A stretch of 64,000 bases of DNA from assembly GCA_021018815.1 (NCBI GenBank), contig JAITYX010000007.1, positions 496,001 through 560,000 of the forward strand, in the 5' to 3' direction. The DNA is from Talinum fruticosum (taxonomy: Eukaryota > Streptophyta > Magnoliopsida > Caryophyllales > Talinaceae). Positions 44,839 to 56,930 of the stretch are shown here, piece by piece. The number at the start of each line of letters is the position of its first letter. Position 1 is the stretch's first letter. The notes beneath the pieces are model-generated. The model ran no database searches and was not told where the DNA came from. It saw nothing but the letters and a program-made list of their open reading frames with translations. Both the position numbers and the translations under genes were made by a program.

Positions 44839-45374
44839 ATAGCTTATGTTCCTACCGATTAGAAGAAACCCCTCTTCTTTTTGGAGCTCTACTTTCTGCA
44901 GTTTTGCTCACTCAAAGTGGATCTTCCTGATGATCCTCTTAAGTGTCTTGAGTGAGCCGTCTATGTAGGCGGGGATGAGCTAGTTGGTTTAGGATACCGG
45001 AAATTTCACTTGGTGATTAGGTTCACACTTTTGAACTTCCACCTCCTCCTCTTCGGACTCGTAAGAGTTCCGAAACTCCTCTTTTGATAGTCGGCCCATC
45101 TTTTTCCTAGCGTGCCCCTTGTATGGTGTTACTTCGTAAGGTGGCCTTACAATTTGCTCGCTTACCAAAAAGCTACAATTAACACTTGGTGTTTTCTAGG
45201 CTTTCATGCCTATATTGACTAAACTTCGAGCACGACTCGAAGTAGATAGATCGAGTAAAGCTCTGGTCTCCGAGCTTAAAGAAGTCATTAGGCAGCAGCA
45301 TGACCAGATTAGCCGTCTTTAAGAGCGCAAATCCAAGGCTGCTGAGGACTTAGAATCCCATTCTGAATTAGATT
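44839..45374 (+). pseudogene. S3 env-like gene, 5' fragment
   Basis: Broken frames parallel S1 39595-39760 (AAGAAACCCCTCTTCTTTTT, GGAGCTCT...). Near 45210 comes a coiled-coil part in which SELKEVIRQQHDQISRL is recognisable, then DLESHSELD. The fragment stops at the S2 insertion and continues in phase at 56077 with the Ser-rich stretch. Upstream parts of S3 are absent. Confidence 0.7.
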
Positions 45375-46957
45375 TAAAGACTCGGACACTCGCTCAACGC
45401 ATTTTCCGAGTTGTATTAAAAGAATCGGTATAAAAATCTCTTATTTATAGAGTTTTGATTCCAAGGCATTCTTCGCACTTTAGAAACTTTTTTGAGTGAT
45501 ATAGTTCATTAATTCTAAGTGATACAACATTTACTTCATGTATTTCTTGCTCATCTCTTAGTGACTCGTAAAACCGATATGAGTGTCTCACTCGGTTCCG
45601 AGTCCCTCATTGCTTAAATTTATCGCATGCCGATTAGACTAGTATTCTCGCTCTTATTTGACCTCATGTTATAAGTTCTATTCTGTTATAGTCAGCACGT
45701 CTAGTCTGAATCATACTTAGTCTATATCACGTTTTTTTCACTCGATATTGTTTACGTAACTTGATTCTTCGATTAGACTAAGTCGGATAGAATTTTGAGT
45801 ATCATGGATATTGGACTCGTAAAATTCCACTCACTTTCCGACTCGGATAATTAGTTGCTTAAACATCGTAATTATTTTATTATCTCGTGTCTAATCTTGG
45901 ACCAAAGTATTTTATACTTTGAGAACCAAAATTAATTTACTTTTGTAGGTTATTCAAACGAGGATACACTTTTCAAACACAAAAGTAACCGGCTTCAAAA
46001 CATCAAATCACCAACAGACATGGCTTTTCATCTTCTCTGTACCGAGTCCCGTAAGATTGTGTCGGGACTGTCTGTTTCCAAAACTAGAAAATTGGAACGC
46101 TAAGCTTAACGGTGGTTTCCACCCTATTCTTTAAGACACCGCCAGTGGTTTTGGGACTTCCAAGAGAGTTAAACCGTTGTCCAACGTTCATATCACAACG
46201 GATACTTTCGAGTGACTCGGAAAATCATTATCAACGGTCACAAAGAACTCTCGGTCAGCGGATGAAGATAACGGCTACTCTTCCCGATCATCTATAAATA
46301 GAAGCCGACTAACAGGACTTGAAGATTGCCGAACTTATTGTTAATACACATACTTGAGTAAAGTCATTGTATTTACTTTCAATTGTCTACTTACAACTCC
46401 CACTCTGTAATTCATTACTTTCGAGTTGTAAGGTCTTGTACTTAGTTACAAACACTTTCTTACTTTCTCTTTAAGGTCCCTTGACTAAGCCGTAAAGGAT
46501 TAACTCAGCTTAGTTGTCCCTAGCTGTAAGGGTTATCTCAGCTAGGAAGTACTAGATCGAGATAAGGGAATTTCGAGTCTAGGAAAACTTGTAAAGAGTT
46601 GTCTAAGGGAGCAACTCAGGTTCGGTCGGTTCACGGTATTTTATGGACTCAAAATAGTGGATTTGACTTCGTGCTTGGATTAGCATGGTCCGTGGTTTTC
46701 CGCCCGGGAGGGTTTCCACGTAATCTTTAAGTGTTGACTTTCCGAGTTCATTCTAGACTCGGATCTGTCTCAAAGCCTTTGTTTAATTTGCCACTTTACT
46801 CTAGGCAGCATTTCGAGTCCATACTTTTCGACTCGATTTTGACTCGAATCCATTTCCGTATCTTATTTGGGAAAAGAGTTTGAATTTCTACGAAAATCTT
46901 CCATCACCCTATTCACCCCCTCTAGGGTGACTCGGACTCTCCTCGAGCAAACCTTCA
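45375..46957 (+). repeat. S2 5' LTR (1583 bp)
   Basis: It starts TAAAGACTCGGACACTCGC (the usual TG has become TA) and ends GAGCAAACCTTCA. The TATA box TATAAATA is at 46293-46300. Confidence 0.95.
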
Positions 46958-46958
46958 A

Positions 46959-46976
46959 TTGGTATCGAGCCTAGCC
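46959..46976 (+). promoter_or_regulatory. S2 primer binding site (initiator tRNA-Met)
   Basis: TTGGTATCGAGCCTAGCC, identical to that of S1, beginning one base after the 5' LTR. Confidence 0.8.
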
Positions 46977-47016
46977 TTTCGGAAAGGATCTAACCATCCA
47001 AAGGTCTAAAGATCAA

Positions 47017-48345
47017 ATGGCTCGGAACACCGGAGAGTTCAATGAAGGAAGATCTTCCACCGGACCACCAAAATTCAAAGGATCAAACTTCGGACACTCG
47101 GAAGAAACTCATGGATTGTTTTCTCAAGACAAAGGCTGAATTTACTCTCGGTGAAGCGAGAAGTTCGGGAAGAACTTCAAGGCTATGAACATTCCGATGT
47201 GCGCCATTAGCTCGGAAGAATACAATCGGGTGTCCGCTGCGACTCAGCAAAAGAAGTGTGGGACACACTTGTCAACACTTACGAAGGCACTAGCCAAGTC
47301 GGATAAGCGAAGATTAGCCAGTATCTTCATAAATACGAGCTATTTAAGATGGAGCCGAAGAAAACATCACTCGGATGTTCATTAGATTTACTCGAGATTA
47401 CCAACAATCTCAAATCATTGGGTAAGAAGATTTCCCATGAGGAAATGTGCGGAAAGATACTCGAAGTCTACCCAAGAGAAGATGGGGTCCCAATGCGACT
47501 GCCATAGAGGAAGCTCGGAACCTCTCACTCTTAAAGCCGGACGAGCTCATCGGGAAGCTTCACACACATGAAAGCCACCTAGAAAAGGAGGATGCTAAGG
47601 GCATTACCAAAAGGAACATAGCACTGAAAGCCTCGGAATTCAAAGAAGCAAATCTGAGCTCCTCTAACTCGAAGACAATCCCATGTCACTCATTGCAAGA
47701 GGCTTCAAGAGAATAATGAAGCACAAAAGATGGGACAAAAGACAAAAAGAAGAATTCTACAAGAAAGATAAGAAGGACGAGAAAAGGTAAGTACTCTTCA
47801 CCTTCAAAGTTATCTTTATCTAAGAACTCTGGATGCTTTGAGTGTGGCAGCAAAGACCACATAGTTAAAGACTGTCCGAAAAGGAAAAGGGACAGAAAGA
47901 AGAAGAAGGCTATGATGGCAACATGGAGCGATGAGGACTCATCGGAAGACGATGAGGACTCGGACGACTCGAAATGTCTTATGGCAATTTCGACTCGGAA
48001 GCTGAAAGGGAGTCGGACTCAAACTCGGACAATGAGGAAACTAATCCTCAAGAGGTAATTGATTACTTCCTAAAATTCTCCAAAGTTGATTTAGCTAAAT
48101 ACATTTTTACTTTGGAAGAAAAGTCCAATTCTGATTTTTCTCAATTCAAAGAACAACTTGAGTTAATTACTTCGAGAGCATTTCTTTGAAAAATGAATTG
48201 GCAAAACCGAGACTCACACTCGAGAGAACTCAAGACTAGTGCTCAATCTAATGAGACTAAGTCTAAGTTACTCAGGAAAGAAAATGAGCAGACTAAAGCG
48301 TAAGCTCATTGAGTCTCAAGATTTGGTTTTAAAGTTTACTTAAGG
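47017..48345 (+). pseudogene. S2 gag (nucleocapsid)
   Basis: It starts at ATG 47017 (MARNTGEFNEGRSSTG). About 100 bp present in S1 is missing near 47128, joining the LMDCF-like region to KTKAEFTL. The zinc knuckle at 47834-47875 is intact (CFECGSKDHIVKDC), followed by Lys/Arg and Ser-Asp acidic stretches and NPQEVIDYFLKFSKVDLAKY. Several one-base shifts break the frame. Role as for S1. Confidence 0.85.
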
Positions 48346-48699
48346 TCGAAGAACCTTGACATGCTCTTAGGATCTCAATGTGTCTCCTTCAGAAAAGAAG
48401 GTCTTGGTTTCAACAAAGAGGAGGAATCCAAGTCCTACTCGGAACTCGTTTAAGAAGGATTCCAGAACTGTGAAGTTTAGGAAAGCTGAACATGGTCCCA
48501 TTCACAAAAATAAAGGGAAGACTAAGCCCGAAGCTGTTTACAAAAAGAAACCATTTTCTCCTGTTTCGAAAGGAAAGGTTTTCAAAAAGAAGGAGACACG
48601 AGACTCAATTCTCTACAAGGAAGACTCAAAATCGGAAAAACCCAAAGTCATTCAAATCTGGGTTCCGAAAAACCTTCTTCCTCGAAAAGGACCACAGTA

Positions 48700-49018
48700 A
48701 AGAATGTTATTGGGTTCGTTAGAGGAAGTGAGAAGGGTTAGATTCTCTCTTTTTGCGAGTCACTCGAAGAGATCGAAAGTACATTGGTACCTTGACAGGT
48801 GGATGTTCACGCCACATGTCGGGAGATGCGGGACTCTTTTCGAGTTGGAAAAACATAAAGGAGGAAAGGTCACATTTGGAGATGATAGGAAAGGCAAGAT
48901 AGTTGGGATTGGCAAGATTGGAAAAGGATGCAATCTAGTCGATCCAGTTTATCTTGTCAAAGGATTAAAATACAATCCGCTCAGCATCTCTCAACTGTGT
49001 GATAAAGGTTAAGAGGTA
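48700..49018 (+). pseudogene. S2 aspartic protease
   Basis: At 48785 the sequence codes for WYLD, but one extra base in the DSG codons (GACAGGTGGATG) throws the rest out of frame, exactly at the active site. In the corrected frame the CSRHMSGD block would follow. Downstream, GKIVGIGKIGKGCNLVDPVYLVKGLKYNPLSISQLCDKG is intact. A stop precedes the integrase region. Confidence 0.8.
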
Positions 49019-49158
49019 AGATTCACTCGGACCAACTGCTACATTTCGAATGTTACCACCAAGAAGATCAAACTTTCAGGTAAAAATCAGGTAACACCTA
49101 CATCATTCCTCTCTCGACCCGAGTCGGAATTTATCAAGCTTAAAAGCATCTCTTTACG

Positions 49159-49790
49159 ATGACTCATGGACATGGCATCGTAGATTACGCCATATTAGCA
49201 TGCATTCTATCAAAAAGTTGGCATCTCATGGTCTGGTTAGGGGTTTACCTAACTGCGTTTTTGAGAAGGATAAAGTTTGTGAATCATGCACCGAGGGAAA
49301 CAAGTCGGATCATCATTCAAATCTCTGAAGACAGTTTCCACATCCAAAGTGCTTGAGCTACTGCATATGGACTTATGTGGTGAAATTCTCGTTAAGAGCC
49401 TCGGAGGTAAATCATACATATTTGTTATTATTGATGATTATTCACGATTTACCTGGGTGTGTTTTCTTAAGCACAAAAATGAAGCATTCAAGGAGTTCAA
49501 GCAGGCTCGTAGAAAAATCCAAGTTGAGTCTCAAACTCGGATCAAAAGAATTCGAACCGACCATGGAAAGGAGTTCAACTACTTAGAATTCTCGAGTTTT
49601 GTGACAAAAATGGCATCTCTCACAACTTCTCAGCACCAAGAACTCCTCAACAAAATGGAGTTGTAGAGAGAAAGAACAGAACCCTTGAAGAAATATCAAG
49701 GACGATGATGATTGAGCACAACTTACCTTACTATTTCGGGTTGAGGCAGTCAACACAGCCAACTATACCTTAAACAGATGCCTCATCGGA
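49159..49790 (+). pseudogene. S2 integrase
   Basis: The GAG-pre-integrase zinc site is visible in mixed frames (WHRRLRHIS, then CVFEKDKVCESC). The catalytic core has Asp in HMDLCG (49370-49372), Asp in RTDHGKEF (49559-49561) and Glu in GVVERKNR (49666-49668). The last two are 107 nt apart, one short of the 108 expected for D35E, so a single base is lost between them. S1 has no counterpart of this region. It would insert cDNA into the genome. Confidence 0.85.
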
Positions 49791-50269
49791 CCCATTCTGA
49801 AGAAAACACCTTATGAGCTCTACAAGGGGAAGAAACCAAATATCTCCTACTTCAGACCATTTGGATGTAAGTGTTTCGTTCACAACAATGGTAAGGATCA
49901 CCCGACCAAGTTTGATGCTCGATCAGATGAAGGTATTTTTCCGGGTTATTCTTCTCACAAGCAAAGCTTATCGTATTTTCAATAAGAGAACTAACAAAGT
50001 GGAAGAAAGCATCCACGTTGTGTTTGATGAACATGATCAGGAAAAACCAAGCGAGTCTTCATACTCGAATTGAAGCTCAGCAGAGATGATGATGTAACCG
50101 AGCCAACAAAGACTCAAACTCAACCGGCTCGGAATGAAGTCACTCGAACGAAGTGACTCGAATGATACAACTCAAGAGCCGACTTAGAACGAACAAGCTA
50201 ACGAAGAAGATGACTCAAAACAAGCTTCGAAGATCAAGTAGCTCAGCCCACAAATCTCGTGAATCGAGA

Positions 50270-51060
50270 AGCCGGTAAAGCATTCAAGTTTACTTCTAGT
50301 CATCCACTAGAAAACATAATATCCGATATCAACGAGTGGGGTAAGAACTCGTTCCTCTCTTCAAAATCTGTGTGCATTCACTTGCATTCATTTCATTAAT
50401 CGAACCCAAAATGCACTAGACGCCTTTAATGAACCTGAATGGGTAAAGGCCATGCAAGAGGAACTCAATCAATTCAAAAGAAACCAAGTCCGGACTCGAC
50501 CAACCGACCTTCCGACCACCCAGTTATAGGAACCAAATGGGTTTTAAAAAACAAACCGGATGAGGATGTTAAGTGTGCTTTTTTCAATGGTTTTATTGAA
50601 GAGGAAGTCTATGTCGAGCAGCCTCCTGGTTTTGAAAACTCGGAATTCTCGGATCATGTTTTCAAACTTCGAAGGCTCTCTATGGTCTTAAATAAGCTCC
50701 CGAGCTTGGTATGAAAGACTGAGTAGCTTCTTGGTTCAAAATGATTTTAAAAGAGGTCAGATCGACAAGACTCTCTTTATAAAAACCAAAGGGAAAGATT
50801 TCCTTATTGTTCAAATTTATGTTGATGATATTATCTTCGATGCTACTAATGAATTTACGTGTCGAGAATTTTTTGAGTTGATGAGTCGGGAATTTCAAAT
50901 GAGTATGATGGGAGAACTCAATTTCTTCCTTGGCATACAAATCAAACAAGACAAAGATGGGATCTACGTCCATCAATCCAAGTATACCAAGGAACCGCTG
51001 AAGAAATACAAACTTCAAGATGCAAAGCACGCATCTACACCCATGAGCAAGCAATATAAA
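50270..51060 (+). pseudogene. S2 reverse transcriptase with N-terminal palm deletion
   Basis: The connector SHPLENIISDINEWG is followed by GTKWVLKNKPDED, which then jumps straight to VKCAFFNGFIEEEVYVEQPP. About 165 bp present in S1 (encoding the ETFAP...MDVK region with the first catalytic Asp) is missing. The junction lies in GATGAGGATG at 50561-50568, consistent with loss between short GATG repeats. The second catalytic box YVDD is at 50818-50829, in QIYVDDIIFDATNE, then MGELNFFLGIQIKQDKDGIYVHQ. Confidence 0.85.
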
Positions 51061-51217
51061 ACTTGATTCGGACGAGAAAGGTAAAGCAATAGATCGAAAC
51101 TCTATCGAGGTATGATTGGATCTTTGCTATATCTTACTTCCAGCCGGCCGGACATAATGTTCGAGTGTTTGCTTATATGCAAGATTTCAAGCTAATCCAA
51201 AATAATCACATCTCACT

Positions 51218-51758
51218 GTGGTGAAGAGAATATTAAGATATTTTGCAGGTACTCGGAACTTAGGTCTATGGTATTCAAGAGACTCGAACCGACTCTCACT
51301 GGATACTCGAGACGCGGACTACGCTGGATACAAAGTTGATCAAAAGAGCACTTCGGAGCTTGCCAATTTCGGGTCAATCCCTAATATCCCGGCACTCAAA
51401 GAAGCGGAACTCAGTAGCTCTATCAACTGCTGAAGCTGAGTATATTGCAGCTGGAGCATGTTACACTCAGATTCTATGGATAAAACAACACTTGAGAGAT
51501 CTTGGATTGCTATTCAAATTAGTTCCAATCAAGTGTGACAATCGGAGTGCCATCGGCATCACCAAGAATCCAGTCCAGCACTCGAAGACAAAGCATATCG
51601 AGGTCGGATATCACTTCTTACGAGATCATTCTGAAAAAGGTGATATCGAACTTGAGTTCATTCCTACTAATCTTCAATTAGCTGATATCTTTACTAAGCC
51701 TCTTGGTGAAGATCAATTTTGTTTTATTTGGAATGAGCTTGGTATGTTAAATGCATAA
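51218..51758 (+). pseudogene. S2 RNase H
   Basis: It includes VKRILRYFAGT, LGLWYSRDSN, then NSVALSTAEAEYIAAGACYT, ILWIKQHLRDLG, IKCDNRSAIGITKNPVQHSK and ADIFTKPLGEDQF, ending at TAA 51756-51758. It is the best preserved domain of the element; shifts near 51300-51400 separate its two halves. Confidence 0.85.
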
Positions 51759-52159
51759 GTGTGTGATATTCTTGTGATTATCTCATTGCATGATTATGTG
51801 TTATGTGTTTTCAAATTATAACCATTAGCTCGGTTGATCCAAGTGATACTTGGGTTAGTAGTTTTTCTTGTTTTTGAGTCACTCGAAACTATTCCGAGTC
51901 ACACTCGGACGTAGAGAAAAATTTGGACTTTAAATTTTCTGGAATTATCTCTAGATGAGTGGAGAGTTTCGGACTATATTTTCAAAATCGTTTTCTCTCT
52001 CTCTCGAGCGCCGTGATCGAGCGATAGCCGTGGATCTCAAACTGCTAGAATCTTAACCGTTGAGAAGAGAACCGTCACACCGGTCTACGATGACTCGATG
52101 GACAAGCCGAGTCGAACGGAGTTATACTTAACGGATAATTGACGAGCGTGTAATTTTTC

Positions 52160-52167
52160 TATGAATA
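52160..52167 (+). promoter_or_regulatory. Decayed internal TATA of the S2 env-like gene
   Basis: TATGAATA occupies the position of TATAAATA in S1 (38709), about 230 nt before the env-like ATG at 52399. The single change probably weakens it. Confidence 0.35.
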
Positions 52168-52398
52168 GCGCCTATTCATCTTCGTCTCGATACTCTACAT
52201 CTCTCTCTCAAACGAAACTTTTCGCGGAAGATTTCTACGTACACAGTGATCTTTGAACTTCTTCAAGCAACGTAAAGGACATCTCAAGTAAGTTCGACTA
52301 CTCTCATCTCTTTCTTCTACTCTTTTTCTTTTACTCTCGTCTACCTACTCTTCTCTTCTCCTACTCAAAAGTTTCATCTTTCCCTCCTCATTTTCAAA

Positions 52399-54060
52399 AT
52401 GCCTAAGAGAGGTAATCATCCCGAGTTTCAGGTCTCCTCCTCCTCCAAAAACCTCGCACCAAAAATCAAGAAAGCTCAACCCCTCCAAACCCATTGTCAC
52501 CCAAAGCATCCGGCGCTGGACGACAAGTTCTTCCCTACAACCAAATTTTTTGGTTGGCTTACATTCAAACCACCGGAGCATATAACTTCCTTTGCTTCAG
52601 CGAGTTCATCTATCTCGAACTCGTTTCGAGTTCTACACTCACCTTACCTCCTCCGAAAATGTTCTAACCTCCACGGTTCGTAACATTACTGTTCGAATAA
52701 ACACCTCTTTCCTCCACCGCCTGTTCAAGGTTTCCTCTCTTTTCTAGAACAGCAACCCCATTCCTTTCACTGAAGTCGCTGATGACTTCTTTGAAAAATA
52801 TGCTAAAGAGTTTCTGAGTCATGGAAAAACTTTTCGGTGACTCGATTGAAGTCGAAGCATGCCTACCGTGCTTTCGCCGATGAGAACCTTTTTCTCTCAA
52901 GCATTCTAGCAAGGAGAACCCCAACTCCAAGCATTTGAAAGTCTGTTTTTACATTCTTGAGGGCTACGAAGTAGACCTCTTCCCTTCAATAATTGAGCGG
53001 ATGGCAGCTGTGCCAGCTCAACTCCAAACCAAGAAGAACACCTCTCTTCCCTTCGGTGCTCTTCTCACCTTTGTTTTCAAACAATTCAAAGTTCCTCTAC
53101 CCTCGGACCCCAACGCCGTGTCCGAGGCCGCCATTATTGTTGGCAAAAAGGAACTCCAGGGGTACGGATACCAGGAAACTCAACCTGGTGTCTAGGTGCA
53201 CAACTCGGAGCTAAGGCCTCCTTCTCCGCCTCGGACTCAAAAAGAAACCGCTCTCTCTCTCCTGCCCCACCTGTTGGTGCTTCCACCTCGAGTGCCTCGA
53301 AATCTCTCTCTGCTATTTTTTCCTCTGCTTTCATGGACAAAATCAGCTCCGTGTCCTCCGATTTCGGGGACATGCTCCGGTCATTCAAACTTGTTCTTCA
53401 ATCGATGTCCATCAACCAAAAGACCGCCCAATCCCAAATCCGAGAGCAGCGAAACTCGATTCTTGAGATGAGGGAGCTGGTAAAGGAGCAGAGGGAGCTG
53501 GTAAAGGAGCAGAAGGAGCTGGTCGAGCTCCTCGAGAGAGAAGGTCTAAGGCGGCTCGAGACCGTGGTGACTCGGACATGTCCAAGCGTCTTCGAGCCTG
53601 AGTCCGACCTCCTCGGACAGCGGAGAAGAAGAAGAAGAAGCTGCAGACGAAGAGGCAGCGAGACGCCGAGGAGCTTGAGGCCGAGGCAGGTCCATCTCGG
53701 GCAAGGGGAGGAACACAAGGAAGAAGCAGTGGGAACTGGCTGAGGAACAGACTCGCTCCACAAGCTCAAGTGGAAGTACTCGGCTCGGACAGCGATGCCG
53801 GTGGGTCGAAGACCTGGTTGTGCTACAACAACTCGCAGCGGGTCAGCCCAGAGCAGCCCCCTCCAATTTCGAGGTCCACAGGGAGGAACTCCTAGATCCA
53901 CTCGTTCGGGTCAGCCACTCGGAGCTGAGCCCTTGACAAGCAATCCCGGTTCTCCTTCCGCCGCGCTCAAGCACATCGTTAAGATCCTACTAGCGCCGGC
54001 GTACCTCCAATCCCTCCGCTTCCACTCGAAATCCCCTCTCCCTCGTAGGCGCCATGGACT
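52399..54060 (+). pseudogene. S2 env-like gene (coiled-coil protein)
   Basis: It opens MPKRGNHPEFQ and, after shifts, has GYEVDLFPSIIERMAAV and LPFGALLTFVFKQFKV. The clearest part is 53333-53580: ISSVSSDFGDMLRSFKLVLQ, then SQIREQRNSILEMRELVKEQ and further VKEQ-EL heptads. A 21-bp unit encoding LVKEQRE is tandemly repeated. An Arg-rich tail follows (53600-53740). It is broken by several frameshifts; function unknown. Confidence 0.75.
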
Positions 54061-54471
54061 GTGTCACAATTCCATAGTCTACCAGATTCTTCTTCTTTCC
54101 GAGAGATTTCTACTTCTTTCTTTTGTCCGAGATATCAAATTTGTACTCAACTCGCTGTTTTTCTTCCTTTTTTGTTGTTTTTTGCTGAAAGGCAAGGGGA
54201 GAATAAACTTAGAAACATTTGTTGTCTTGTTTAGGGGAGTCTTCCCTCTCTATTTGTGTACTCTCTTTATTTTTCAATGAATTAATGCTTTCTCTTTAAT
54301 TCTATCTACGTTTATAGCAACCATTTCGAGTTAACATTATTTCTTTGTTAAGCATATTTTATTTTATGCTCCGATTCATTAAATTTACTTTTCCGACTTC
54401 ATGCGCAACTATCCAAAAGTAAATCTTTTTCACGTACAAAGTTTCTGTCTAAGTATGGAATGCCTTTCATC

Positions 54472-54484
54472 AAAAAGGGGAGAT
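54472..54484 (+). promoter_or_regulatory. S2 polypurine tract
   Basis: AAAAAGGGGAGAT immediately before the 3' LTR, in the conserved context ATGCCTTTCATC. Confidence 0.9.
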
Positions 54485-56071
54485 TGAAGACTCGGACACT
54501 CGCTCAACGCATTTTCCGAGTTGTATTTAAAGAATCGGTATAAGAATCTCTTATTTATAGAGTTTTGATTCCAAGGCATTCTCCGCACTTTAGAAACTTT
54601 TCTGAGTGATATAGTTCATTTATTCTAAGTGATACGAGCATTTACTTCATGTATTTCTTGCTCATCTCTTAGTGACTCGGAAAACCGACATGAGTGTCCG
54701 ACTTAGTTCCGAGTCCCTCATTGCTTAAATTTATCGCATGCCGATTAGACTAGTATTCTCGCTCTTATCCGACCTCATGTTATAAGTTCTATTCTATTAT
54801 AGTCGCGCGTCTAGTCCGAATCATGCTTAGTCTATATCAAGTTTTTTCACTCGATATTGTTTACGTAACTTGATTCTTCAATTAGACTAAGTCGGATGGA
54901 ATTTCGAGTATCATGGATATTGGACTCGGAAAATTCCACTCACTTTCCGACTCGGATAATTAGTTGCTTAAACATCGTAATTATTTTATTATCTCGTGTC
55001 TAATCTTGGACCAAAGTATTTTATACTTTGAGAACCAAAATTAATTTACTTTTGTAGGTTATTCAAACGAGGATACATTTTTCAAAATACAAAAGTAACC
55101 GGCTTCGAACGTTAAATCACCGGAAGACATGGCTTTTCATCTTCTCTGTACTCAGTCCCAAAAGATTGTGTCGTGGCTGTCTATTTCCAAAACTGGAAAA
55201 CTGGAACGCTAAGCTTAACGGTGGTTTCCACCCTATTCTTTAAGACACCGCCGAGTGGTTTTGGGACTTCCAAGAGAGTTAAACCGTTGTCCAACGTTCA
55301 TATCACAACGGATACTTTCCGAGTGACTCGGAAAATCATTATCAACGGTCACAAAGAACTCTCGGTCAGCGGATGAAGATAACGGCTACTCTTCCTGGTC
55401 ATCTATAAATAGAAGCCGACTAACGGGACTTGAAGATTACCGAACTTATTGTTAATACACATACTTGAGTAAAGTCATTGTATTTACTTTCAATCTTCTA
55501 CTTACAACTCCCACTCGTAATTCATTACTTTCGAGTTGTAAGGTCTTGTACTTAGTTACAAACACTTTCTTACTTTCTCTTTAAGGTCCCTTGACTAAGT
55601 CTGTAAAGGATTAACTCAGCTTAGTTGTCCCTAGCTGTAAGGGTTATCTCAGCTAGGAAGTAATAGATCGAGATAAGGGAATTTCTAAGTCTAGGAAAAC
55701 TTGTAAAGAGTTGTCTAAGGGAGCAACTCGAGTTCGGTCGATTCACGGTATTTTGTGGACTCAAAATAGTGGATTTGACTTCGTGCTTGGATTAGCACGG
55801 TCCATGGTTTTCTGCCCCGGGAGGGTTTCCACGTAATCTTTAAGTGTTGACTTTCCGAGTTCATTCTAGACTCGGACTGTCTCAAAGCCTTTGTTTAATT
55901 TGCCACTTTACTCTAGGCAAGCATTTCGAGTCCATACTTTTCGACTCGATTTTGACTCGGAATCCATTTCGTATCTTATTTGGGAAAAGAGTTTGAATTT
56001 CTACGAAAATCCTCCATCACCCTATTCACCCCCCTCTAGGGTGACTCGGACTCTCCCCGAGCAAACCTTCA
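54485..56071 (+). repeat. S2 3' LTR (1587 bp)
   Basis: It starts TGAAGACTCGGACACTCGC and ends GAGCAAACCTTCA. TATAAATA lies at 55404-55411. It is very similar to the 5' LTR, with many differences being one-base indels in CCGAG/CTCGG words. Confidence 0.95.
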
Positions 56072-56076
56072 AGATT

Positions 56077-56930
56077 CATCATCGGAGTCCTCCAGCTCTT
56101 CTAAATTCGAGTCGAAGAAAAAGAAGAAGAAGAAGGATGAGAGGAAGAATAAGAAAAAGAAGCTGGAGCAAGCCAAACTAAAGGCCAAGGAGAGAAGGAA
56201 CCCGAGGTAATCTCCTCGGAACACACCGAGTCTACCTCGGAAGAGGTTGGGGATGTTGGTCAATCCCGTGCTCAACCTTCCGCACAACCATCTAAAGGTG
56301 AAGGAGCTAATGGTTCGAAGAGGAAACGGAGGAAGCAGTAACCTCTACTACGAAGGTATGCACTTTAAGCTCAAGAACTTCCTCTCCTCTTACCACCCAT
56401 TCCACAGCCAACAGACTTTATCTCAAGGTTATCGTCGCAAAAGAAGGGGTCCTCAATCTTCCTCCTCCACTCACACTCGCTCCACCTCCCTCTTGATTTA
56501 AATTTTCTTTATTTTGTCCAAAATTTCTGTATCTTTCTTTCTTCCCCCACCTTATTTTGATGAAATGCATAGGGGAGAAAAGGGACAGATAGTTAATCTG
56601 TCTAGGGGAGCTTACTTTTATTTTCTCTTGTATGTCTTTGTATTTTTTTTTCTCGAGTAATAAAATTATGATATTTCTGAGCATCATTGACTTACGTTAT
56701 TTATATTTGTTTTGTGCTTAGATAATTGATCATATTTATTTCATTCTCTCCGATAAATACTCTAATATCTATTTTGCTCCGATATTTTTAGCATCAATTT
56801 GCTATGATAACGAATTCTAACTTATTTTCACCAAGAATATCTTATAGTCATTCATTTTCGAGCTATGAAAACTTAACTATCCGAACTTCTACATCTTGTT
56901 TTAAGTGTTGAATGTCTTTCATCAAAAAGG
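56077..56930 (+). pseudogene. S3 env-like gene, 3' fragment and spacer
   Basis: After the S2 insertion the frame continues SSSESSSSSKFESKKKKKK, then a Lys/Glu-rich helix-like run (ERKNKKKKLEQAKLKAKERR). Stops follow by 56210. From 56500 on, the sequence is a T-rich spacer ending in the polypurine tract. The charged tail parallels S4 16640-16730. Confidence 0.7.

Larger units (their letters stand above)
45370..56076 (+). mobile_element. Sirevirus S2 (Ty1/copia), complete element with target duplication
   Basis: The element spans 45375-56071 (10.7 kb) and is flanked by the perfect 5-bp duplication AGATT (45370-45374 and 56072-56076). LTRs are 1583 and 1587 bp, differing by scattered substitutions and one-base indels. 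It has primer site, gag, protease, integrase, RT, RNase H, env-like gene and polypurine tract in order. Deletions in gag and RT and a protease frameshift make it non-autonomous. It sits within the env-like gene of S3. Confidence 0.95.

Noticed and set aside
53134..53901. Long reverse-strand frames across the S2 env-like gene
   Set aside because: Shadow frames of the Arg/Glu-rich coiled-coil coding strand.
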